The notes under the pieces are model-generated. The model ran no database searches and was not told where the DNA came from. It was given only the letters and a program-made list of their open reading frames with translations. Positions 1 to 5,024 of a DNA stretch of 5,024 nt are shown here, piece after piece. How positions within the stretch are numbered: position 1 is the first letter of the stretch; each line of letters starts with the position of its first letter. Made by a program: the position numbers and the translations under genes. This DNA comes from Spirochaetia bacterium UBA5550 (lineage in GTDB: Bacteria > Spirochaetota > UBA4802 > UBA5550): the NCBI GenBank assembly GCA_002425885.1, contig DINC01000258.1:857-5880 (forward strand), given 5' to 3'.

Positions 1-78
1 TTGAAGAGGGTTCGAAATGACAGGGTCTGATTCAGTTGTAAATGCCGCAGTAAAAACCATACACCATAAATACACAAA

Positions 79-1347
79 ATGAAGACTGAATACAGACACC
101 CCATAGACAGATATTTTGTGCGGAACACTACATCCATTTCAGGTGTGGAGCTGTTCTGGGGCCTTGCTATACCTGTGCTCTTTGAATCCACATTCCTGCA
201 GGTATTTCTGAAGGAGATCGGCGCATCCAACCTTATAGTGGGGCTTATCCCTGCAATCCTTTCCATAGGGATTATGCTCTTTTCTCTTATGTCAGCATAC
301 CTCACATCGCACCTTGAAAGAAAAAAGATCTGGGTAAGCGCAACTCATGCAGTGGCAAGCCTCCCGCTGATACTTTTCGGAATTCTGTTAGGCTATACAG
401 AGGCGCAGTACCGTGTGGGGCTCTTTCTTGTGTGCTACTCAGGCTTTGCGCTTATGCTGGGGCTCACCATGCCTATGTGGCAGAATTTCACAGTAATGAT
501 ATTCAGCCCTGGAAAGGCTATAAAAGGGCTCTCCATCATGATGACCACGCAGATTACAACACGGCTAATCGGCGGGCTTGTTATATTCAAAAGCGTGGAG
601 CGTTACTCATTCTCAATTGAAAGCGCTTCAATCATATTCATCGCAGCAGGGCTTCTCTGTCTTGCGGGGTCATTCTGTTTTTTACCTGTTAAAGAGACAG
701 CGGGGGATGTCCCTTTTGAAGCAAAGAACCGGCATAATTTTAAAACCCTTATAGAATCAGGGAGGAGCATAATACGCAACAGAAACTTCATGCTCTATCT
801 CCTGAGCTCTGTTGAGATATATACAACAACAACTGTCATTGCTTTTTACGCCAACTATGCTGTTGAGTGGCGCGGCATTGACAAGAGCGCGGCAGCAGGG
901 CTCTTTGTAAGCTTTATCTACCTTGCGGGGATTTTAATAAACATACTTGTGGGATGGATGGGGCTTTTTAAACTTAAAACAAAGTTTATAATCGCAAGGA
1001 GCGCCGCACTCTGCGGAACCATTGCTGTTCTTTTTTCATCATCACTTCCGCAATTTCTTGCGGCAAGTTTCCTCATAGGTATATCCAGGGGGATTAACCA
1101 GTCTGCACATGTTCACGCTGTTAAAAAGCTATCCGGGCTGCATGATGCCACAGATTATTTTGCAATTTCCCTGCTGCTTGTTTTCCCCTTCTCCTTCGGG
1201 CTGCCGTCTGTTTCAGGGTTTGTTCTTGATATAAGCGGAGGGCACGGAATTCTCTCTTACGTTATAGTATTTTCAGGACTTGCACTGATACAGGGATTTA
1301 CTCTTCTGCTGGCAGTAAAATCTGATTTTATGAATGAAACCCCCTAA
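79..1347 (+). CDS. Major facilitator superfamily (MFS) transporter, 12 predicted membrane helices
   Basis: This encodes an inner-membrane permease of 422 residues, the usual size for a 12-helix MFS carrier; the substrate cannot be told. Hydrophobic segments fall at roughly residues 23-44, 51-73, 84-105, 112-135, 152-172, 183-203, 237-260, 270-292, 302-320, 324-338, 362-384 and 390-413. A hydrophilic loop at about 204-235 separates the two six-helix halves, as is typical of the family. The basic stretch LERKK at 79-83 sits in the helix 2-3 loop, where MFS proteins carry their conserved charged motif, but the full classical motif is not present. ATG at 79 is chosen because an in-frame stop lies at 67-69 and the first helix follows shortly; no good Shine-Dalgarno is visible. 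The last two residues (Thr-Pro) and the TAA stop lie in the left inverted repeat of the neighbouring cassette, so the native C-terminus may have been altered. Family call is firm, function open. Confidence 0.9.
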   Translation: MKTEYRHPIDRYFVRNTTSISGVELFWGLAIPVLFESTFLQVFLKEIGASNLIVGLIPAILSIGIMLFSLMSAYLTSHLERKKIWVSATHAVASLPLILFGILLGYTEAQYRVGLFLVCYSGFALMLGLTMPMWQNFTVMIFSPGKAIKGLSIMMTTQITTRLIGGLVIFKSVERYSFSIESASIIFIAAGLLCLAGSFCFLPVKETAGDVPFEAKNRHNFKTLIESGRSIIRNRNFMLYLLSSVEIYTTTTVIAFYANYAVEWRGIDKSAAAGLFVSFIYLAGILINILVGWMGLFKLKTKFIIARSAALCGTIAVLFSSSLPQFLAASFLIGISRGINQSAHVHAVKKLSGLHDATDYFAISLLLVFPFSFGLPSVSGFVLDISGGHGILSYVIVFSGLALIQGFTLLLAVKSDFMNETP

Positions 1348-1366
1348 ATCCCCCAAAGGGGGACTT
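1340..1366 (+). repeat. Left inverted repeat of the DUF559 cassette, hairpin-forming
   Basis: The repeat reads CCCCCTAAATCCCCC, then AAA, then GGGGGACTT. It matches the reverse complement of 1783-1809 except for two bases in the three-base centre (AAA here, GGA there). It also folds on itself: 1345-1354 pairs with 1358-1367 as a 10-bp stem with one A-C mismatch and an AAA loop, leaving an unpaired C5 block on the outer side. The MFS stop codon (TAA, 1345-1347) lies inside it. An A/T-rich stretch with a T5 run follows the stem a few bases on, so it could weakly terminate MFS transcription, but the T-run does not directly abut the stem. Confidence 0.9.
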
Positions 1367-1408
1367 AAATTTTTATTGAAAAAAAACAAGCAGCGACTAC
1401 TATTAATT

Positions 1409-1783
1409 ATGATTTATAACGGACAAAAAATTGATACACCAAAATATGTCATAGAACTTGCAAGAGAGCAAAGAATAAAACTGACTCTATCTGAACAATT
1501 AATCTGGTCAAAATTGAGGAACAAACAATTGCATGGTTATAGATTCAGATGCCAGCATCCAATTTACAGATATATTTTAGATTTTTATTGCCATGAAGCC
1601 TTGTTGGCTATTGAAATAGATGGTGATATTCATAAATACCAGAAAGAATATGACAACTACAGAGATGATTTTATTGCGAATATAGGTATTACTACACTTC
1701 GTTTCTCAGCTGATGAAGTAATAAATAGTTTAGATAGTGTACTTGAACAAATTGCTTATATCTTATTAAAGCAACCTGTTTAA
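1409..1783 (+). CDS. DUF559 domain protein, Vsr-like / PD-(D/E)XK-type endonuclease
   Basis: This is a 124-residue protein that is almost entirely one DUF559 domain, a family related to very-short-patch-repair and restriction-type nucleases. Family landmarks appear in order: the ELAREQR helix (16-22), TLSEQLIWSKLRN (26-38), the GYRFRCQHPI strand (43-52), ILDFYC with candidate catalytic Asp58, IEIDGDIH with candidate acidic residues Glu69 and Asp71 and His75, YDNYRDD (81-87), and the closing LRFSADEV (97-104). The nuclease core therefore looks intact. The reading frame stays open back to an ATG at 1334, but the extra 25 residues are largely translated repeat DNA (KPPKSPKGG) and do not belong to the family, so ATG 1409 is preferred. 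No convincing Shine-Dalgarno precedes either start. Low G+C and the enclosing inverted repeats point to acquisition from elsewhere. The biochemical activity and target are unknown. Confidence 0.88.
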   Translation: MIYNGQKIDTPKYVIELAREQRIKLTLSEQLIWSKLRNKQLHGYRFRCQHPIYRYILDFYCHEALLAIEIDGDIHKYQKEYDNYRDDFIANIGITTLRFSADEVINSLDSVLEQIAYILLKQPV

Positions 1784-1809
1784 AGTCCCCCTCCGGGGGA
1801 TTTAGGGGG
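1783..1809 (-). repeat. Right inverted repeat of the DUF559 cassette, hairpin-forming
   Basis: On the minus strand it reads CCCCCTAAATCCCCC, then GGA, then GGGGGACTT, nearly identical to 1340-1366 on the plus strand. On the plus strand 1783-1791 pairs with 1795-1803 around a TCC loop, with one G-T position exactly where the left copy has its A-C mismatch. An unpaired G5 block again lies on the outer side. The repeat begins at the last base of the endonuclease stop codon (TAA, 1781-1783), so the gene fills the cassette to its edge. Confidence 0.9.
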
Positions 1810-1833
1810 CGAGTACTTATACAAACAGAGTAT

Positions 1834-1839
1834 GGAGGA
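1834..1839 (+). promoter_or_regulatory. Ribosome binding site deciding the start of the CsgG-like gene
   Basis: GGAGGA lies 4 nt before ATG 1844, with the GGAGG core at 1834-1838 leaving 5 nt. An in-frame ATG at 1832 overlaps this site and would have no ribosome binding site of its own, so 1844 is the start. It is the only strong Shine-Dalgarno seen among the three plus-strand genes. Confidence 0.82.
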
Positions 1840-1843
1840 ATAT

Positions 1844-2656
1844 ATGCACTTTCACATAACAAATCTGTTTTTTATCTTCGTTACAATTATGCTATTCAGC
1901 ATCCCCGCGTTTTCAGCAGAAGACGGTGTTACTTCCAAAGCTGCTGATTATATCTGCGTAAAAGCTAAGGAGGGGGGAAAGACCCGGCTTGCAGTTTACC
2001 CCTTCACAGGGAAAGACGGTTCAACATCAACTGATACTGAAAAATATGCCACAAAGATAATTGAAGTTATACTTACAAAAGGTGAATTCCGGGTAATTGA
2101 TCCTGCAAAAGTATCAAAGATTGTGGAGGAGCAGGAGAAGGGACTTACCGGCCTTGTTGACCCTGATACAGCCCCGGAAACAGGGAAGATGCTTGGCGCT
2201 GACGCAATGATATTCGGTATTACAGGTGACGGTGCTATTCAGATAAGGATTCTTGACGCAGCAACAGGTGAGATTATCGGCGCCACAGTTGCCGATACCG
2301 GCGGGACTGCAAAAGTAAACAATGAAGACTTCAAGGCTGATGACAGCAGGGACAGGTTTCTCCTTGATCAGATGGAGGGGAAACTGAGGCAGATGTCTGG
2401 AAACCATCCGGCAATGTTTCTTTATGTAACAGCGGACGATGACGAGATGAAGGAGCTTGAATCTGAATTACCCGGAGTTATAAAACGGATCAGCAGCAGG
2501 ATAGGCTCCAGAGATGATGCAGGCGTTCAGAAGTTTGAGAAGAGAAAAAAGAGACTTTTGCAGATGAGGAAAAAACACCCGGCATTTAACAGCAGTATAA
2601 AAGATATGCGCAAAAAGACTTTTACTGAAATGAAATCAAAAAGAAAGAGGAAATAA
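1844..2656 (+). CDS. CsgG-like exported protein with a highly basic C-terminal tail
   Basis: The protein has 270 residues from ATG 1844. Residues 1-25 form a signal peptide: a hydrophobic core (NLFFIFVTIMLFSIPAF) and a likely signal peptidase I site after AFSA, before ED. Unlike CsgG itself there is no lipobox cysteine, so a soluble periplasmic or otherwise exported protein is more likely than an outer-membrane lipoprotein. Residues about 47-155 resemble the CsgG/LpoB/FlgO-type domain: RLAVYPF at the first strand, then EFRVIDPAKVSKIVEEQ (81-97), then the GLTGLVDPDTAPETGKMLGAD helix region (100-120), then MIFGIT and a strand ending in DAATGEIIGA. The remainder (about 165-270) is unfamiliar and ends in a tail with 19 Lys/Arg among residues 230-270. 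The family call rests on pattern recognition and is moderately secure; the role (envelope assembly, secretion or other) is not determined. It follows the DUF559 cassette and converges on the kinase gene with 6 nt between stops. Confidence 0.72.
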   Translation: MHFHITNLFFIFVTIMLFSIPAFSAEDGVTSKAADYICVKAKEGGKTRLAVYPFTGKDGSTSTDTEKYATKIIEVILTKGEFRVIDPAKVSKIVEEQEKGLTGLVDPDTAPETGKMLGADAMIFGITGDGAIQIRILDAATGEIIGATVADTGGTAKVNNEDFKADDSRDRFLLDQMEGKLRQMSGNHPAMFLYVTADDDEMKELESELPGVIKRISSRIGSRDDAGVQKFEKRKKRLLQMRKKHPAFNSSIKDMRKKTFTEMKSKRKRK

Positions 2657-2662
2657 AAGCTA

Positions 2663-5024
2663 CTATAAAACCTCATTTACGGCTTTAAGGAGATCCTCTG
2701 CTGAAAAGGGCTTAACAAGATAGCTGTCAAAACCGTAGCTTTTGTATTCAGAGATTACGGGGTCTGTGCTGTATCCTGAAATAACGATTGCCTTGAAGGG
2801 GAGCCCCTGCTCACGCAGTATCCTCACTGCCTCCATCCCACCCATACCTCCGGGGATTGTGAGGTCAGCAATTACAATATTCACAGGCTCACCTGCGGCA
2901 GCCCTCTTCTCGAAAATATCGATTGCCTCATTACCGTCAGCAGCCTGGATAATTTCCGCACCCTCATCTTTCAGAACTTCTTCCATTATATATCTAAGCT
3001 GCGGCTCATCGTCCATGATAAGCACTGTGAGATTCCTCAAGTCAGCTTTCTCTTTCCCGCATATTTCGCAGGTCTTTTCAATATACTCTTCATTATGCGC
3101 CGGGAGAAATATTGTAAACACCGCTCCATCCCCCGGATGAGAATAAACATCAATTGCACCTCCGTGCCTTTTAATAATGGTGTGGCAGATTGTCAGTCCA
3201 AGGCCGTTACCTTCAGACTTTGTGCTGAAGTATGGATCAAATATCCGCTTGAGGTTCTTCTGCTCAATCCCCTCCCCCTGGTCTTTTATAGATATTGCCA
3301 CATACTCACCAGGCAGAAGCGAATGCGGATTTTCATCATCCATTGCAACGTTCTTAAGACCAATCTCAATTGTACCACCTGAGGGCATTGCCTGTGAAGC
3401 ATTGAGTATTATGTTCTGAATAACCTGCTCAATCTGCCCCCTGTCGATCTCGGCAGCTTTTATTCCGTTTTCAAAATTAAGCTTTAACGCAATCTTTGAA
3501 CCGCTGAGAATAAACTCCGCTGTTTCAGTTAAAAGCTCTTCAATTGACGCAAGTGCCTTTACCGGGGTGCCCCCCTTGGAAAAAGCAAGGAGCTGTTCAG
3601 TGAGCTTTCTTGCCCTGATACCCGCCTTTTCAGCTTCAGAGAGTAGATGAATGGTCTTATCCCTGTCGGAAATTTTAAGGCGGGCCAGAGATATGAAACC
3701 GACAATTGCAGTCAGAATATTATTGAAGTCATGAGCAATGCCCCCTGCGAATACACCGAGAGACTCCAGCTTGTGAGAGCGGTTCTCCTCCTCCTCGCGT
3801 TTTTTCTTTTCAGATATGTCACGCACAATGGCAAGGTACTTCTTCTCTCCAAAGGGAACCATCCTGGCATCACAGTGCATCACGTCGCCGCCAAGATCGA
3901 TATCATACTCATAGGTCATAATGCGGCGTCCGGCCTTTATTGAGTTAATTACCTCAAGAGTCAGTTCTGCTATTTCAGGCGGCAGAACCTCACGGACATG
4001 TTTACCGACAAACTCTTCAGGGGGGAGATAGAGACCATCAGCCTGCTCTGCCCTGTAATCAATAAAGTTGCCGTCACCATCGAATATAAAAAGATAATCG
4101 GGATTTGCTGCAAGGAGAGATTTTGTCTTCTCCTCGCTCTCCCTGAGCATTTCAACTGTCAGAGAAAGCTCCGATGTTTTTTCACGTATTTTAAACCTGA
4201 GATAAAAAATAAACATAACCATTGCAGCAGCAATGGAAAGCACTGCGGCTAATCCCCCCAGTATATACTTTCTGTAAATAAAGCTTTTTATATCCTCACC
4301 CAGCCATTTATTTTCAATGGACTTCAGTTCATCATCAGAGACCATATCAAATCCCCTGATTACAAGAGCCAGAGTCTTTGCATCACCTTTTTTCACTGCT
4401 CTGTGGAACTCACCTGAACCCAGCGACAAAGAATACCTGAACTTTTCCTGAAGCTTATATTTATGTATATAGTAGAGCGCCGGAGGTTTATCAGCGCAGA
4501 AAATATGAATACCGCCATTTGCGGCATCAATTATCATGTTTTCATAGCCGGGGTAGAGTTTAAGCGAAGTAATACCGTTTTCTTTAAGAACATCAATACA
4601 GGCATCCCCCTCTTTCACACCCACCACATATCCTGCAAGTGACCTGATCTCCGTGATCCCTGACACAGTGCTGTTAAAAAAAACAGGGACTTCAATTACT
4701 GCATAGGGCTCAGTATAATCAAGATAGCGGGCCCGTTCCTCTGTAAAAAAAACCGTATCAATAACATCGCCGCGGCCCTCTTTTATATCAGCCTGGGCTT
4801 TAGCCCAATTCTTAGCGTCAATTACAACATCAATACCTGTCTTTCTGCTCCAGAGTTTCCACTGGTCAACGATTATACCCTGGAGCTTACCAAACCTGTC
4901 ACGAAAAATATATGGAGGGTAATTATCATCACAGAGCACAGTTATGCTCTCCTCCGTATATGCACGGGGTGCCGCTATCAGCAGCGGGAGTATAAGAAAG
5001 ATGATAAATACAGCAGCTTTATGT
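2663..5024 (-). CDS. Hybrid sensor histidine kinase: periplasmic SBP_bac_3 sensor, PAS, HisKA, HATPase, receiver (N-terminus cut by window edge)
   Basis: This is a membrane sensor kinase of at least 786 residues; the frame is still open at the right edge. Numbered from the GTG at 4939 as residue 1, about 1-215 is a solute-binding-protein family 3 domain (VLCDDNYPPY opening, then DVIDTVFFTEERARYLDYTEPY at 58-79), presumably sensing a small ligand such as an amino acid in the periplasm. Residues 225-247 form a membrane helix, 250-275 a coiled-coil-like linker, 268-377 a PAS domain, and 385-455 HisKA with phospho-accepting His403 in AHDFNN. The ATPase has N509/N513 (N-box), DQGEGI 553-558 (G1), FDPYFSTK (567-574) and GNGLGL 577-582 (G2). 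The receiver has Asp643/Asp644, phospho-acceptor Asp692, Ser721 and Lys743. All key residues are present, so it should be active. No output domain follows, so phosphate probably passes to a separate partner. GTG 4939 is not the start: 28 more in-frame residues upstream encode a signal peptide (FIIFLILPLLIAAPRA), so the true start lies beyond the window. Confidence 0.93.
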   Translation of the reverse strand, partial: HKAAVFIIFLILPLLIAAPRAYTEESITVLCDDNYPPYIFRDRFGKLQGIIVDQWKLWSRKTGIDVVIDAKNWAKAQADIKEGRGDVIDTVFFTEERARYLDYTEPYAVIEVPVFFNSTVSGITEIRSLAGYVVGVKEGDACIDVLKENGITSLKLYPGYENMIIDAANGGIHIFCADKPPALYYIHKYKLQEKFRYSLSLGSGEFHRAVKKGDAKTLALVIRGFDMVSDDELKSIENKWLGEDIKSFIYRKYILGGLAAVLSIAAAMVMFIFYLRFKIREKTSELSLTVEMLRESEEKTKSLLAANPDYLFIFDGDGNFIDYRAEQADGLYLPPEEFVGKHVREVLPPEIAELTLEVINSIKAGRRIMTYEYDIDLGGDVMHCDARMVPFGEKKYLAIVRDISEKKKREEEENRSHKLESLGVFAGGIAHDFNNILTAIVGFISLARLKISDRDKTIHLLSEAEKAGIRARKLTEQLLAFSKGGTPVKALASIEELLTETAEFILSGSKIALKLNFENGIKAAEIDRGQIEQVIQNIILNASQAMPSGGTIEIGLKNVAMDDENPHSLLPGEYVAISIKDQGEGIEQKNLKRIFDPYFSTKSEGNGLGLTICHTIIKRHGGAIDVYSHPGDGAVFTIFLPAHNEEYIEKTCEICGKEKADLRNLTVLIMDDEPQLRYIMEEVLKDEGAEIIQAADGNEAIDIFEKRAAAGEPVNIVIADLTIPGGMGGMEAVRILREQGLPFKAIVISGYSTDPVISEYKSYGFDSYLVKPFSAEDLLKAVNEVL

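Larger units (their letters stand above)
1340..1809 (+). mobile_element. 470-bp DUF559 endonuclease cassette bounded by inverted repeats (candidate mobile element)
   Basis: Two 27-bp inverted repeats at 1340-1366 and 1783-1809, identical at 25 of 27 positions, enclose a single small DUF559 endonuclease gene with almost nothing else. The interior is distinctly A+T-rich: I counted 93 G+C in the 300 bases 1441-1740 (31%), against 27/60, 32/60 and 28/60 in 181-240, 421-480 and 2221-2280. The unit sits exactly between two host genes, supplying the stop codon of the upstream one and ending about 25 nt before the ribosome binding site of the downstream one. No target-site duplication is visible: the left flank is tgaatgaaa and the right flank cgagtactt. 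No transposase is encoded. The structure is seen directly; mobility is inferred. The alternative is a fixed local repeat pair around a resident gene. Confidence 0.7.

Noticed and set aside
1..78. Possible promoter or end of an upstream repeat before the MFS gene
   Set aside because: TTGAAG at 1-6 and TTGTAA at 36-41 have no acceptable -10 box at 16-18 nt spacing, and no ribosome binding site is seen; the stretch is too short to assign to a repeat family.
1743..1769. TTGAAC followed by TATATC or TATTAA as a promoter for the CsgG-like gene
   Set aside because: Spacings are 8 or 15 nt, it lies inside the A/T-rich endonuclease coding sequence, and such matches are expected by chance there.
1340..1809. 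G-quadruplex at the cassette ends
   Set aside because: Each end offers only two adjacent G5 runs on one strand, too few for an intramolecular four-tract structure; hairpins explain the sequence better.
1331..1820. Target-site duplication around the cassette
   Set aside because: The bases outside the repeats (gaatgaaa on the left, cgagtact on the right) share no direct repeat, so a classic duplicating transposition is not supported.
1967..1977. Strong internal Shine-Dalgarno-like AAGGAGGGGGG
   Set aside because: No start codon follows at usable distance; it is simply the coding sequence for Lys-Glu-Gly-Gly in the CsgG-like gene.
2114..2407. Minus-strand 97-residue frame inside the CsgG-like gene
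   Set aside because: It is antisense to a gene with a signal peptide, good ribosome binding site and family motifs; its product has no recognisable features.
2656..2686. Terminator between the convergent CsgG-like and kinase genes
   Set aside because: Only a 5-bp AAAGC/GCTTT stem with a loop of about 20 nt can be drawn, without a G/C-rich core; the 6-nt gap holds no proper hairpin.
2742..4252. Plus-strand open frames opposite the kinase gene (for example 2742-3140, 3095-3382, 3647-3943, 3998-4252)
   Set aside because: They lie wholly antisense to a kinase gene whose conserved motifs are intact, overlap each other in different frames, and encode no recognisable domain.
4794..4807. Perfect inverted repeat TGGGCT-TT-AGCCCA
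   Set aside because: It is short, inside the kinase coding region, and encodes ordinary sensor-domain residues; such a repeat is likely by chance in 5 kb.

Overview
The window carries four protein genes on 5.0 kb and no RNA genes. The proteins look bacterial and Gram-negative in style: an MFS permease, a CsgG-like exported protein, and a periplasmic-sensor hybrid histidine kinase with an H-box of the HDFNN type. Moderate G+C (about 45-53% in the stretches I counted) and this mix of genes would fit an environmental anaerobe of the Nitrospirota, Desulfobacterota or Deferribacterota kind. That placement is a guess from style; no marker gene is present.

Layout: 1-78 is a short leader with no recognisable signal. 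A 12-helix MFS transporter gene lies at 79-1347 (+). A compact 470-bp cassette follows at 1340-1809. It holds a small DUF559 (Vsr-like, PD-(D/E)XK-type) endonuclease gene at 1409-1783 (+), enclosed by two 27-bp inverted repeats that differ at only two positions, each able to fold into a G/C hairpin. A CsgG-like secreted protein gene starts just after it (1844-2656, +) with a clear ribosome binding site. A hybrid histidine kinase (2663-5024, -) ends 6 nt from the CsgG-like gene in convergent orientation, and its N-terminus runs off the right edge. The obvious GTG start at 4939 is not the real start, because a signal peptide is encoded upstream of it up to the window edge.

The most interesting object is the DUF559 cassette. 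It is about 31% G+C in its coding part against about 45-53% in samples of its neighbours, it has hairpin-forming inverted ends, and it sits exactly at the junction of two host genes. Its left repeat supplies the last codons and stop codon of the MFS gene, and its right repeat begins inside the endonuclease's own stop codon. This is the signature of a minimal, endonuclease-only mobile or homing-like element. The MFS and CsgG-like genes may once have been directly adjacent or overlapping in one transcription unit before the cassette entered. The kinase is probably a separate transcription unit, and nothing in the sequence links it functionally to the genes facing it.
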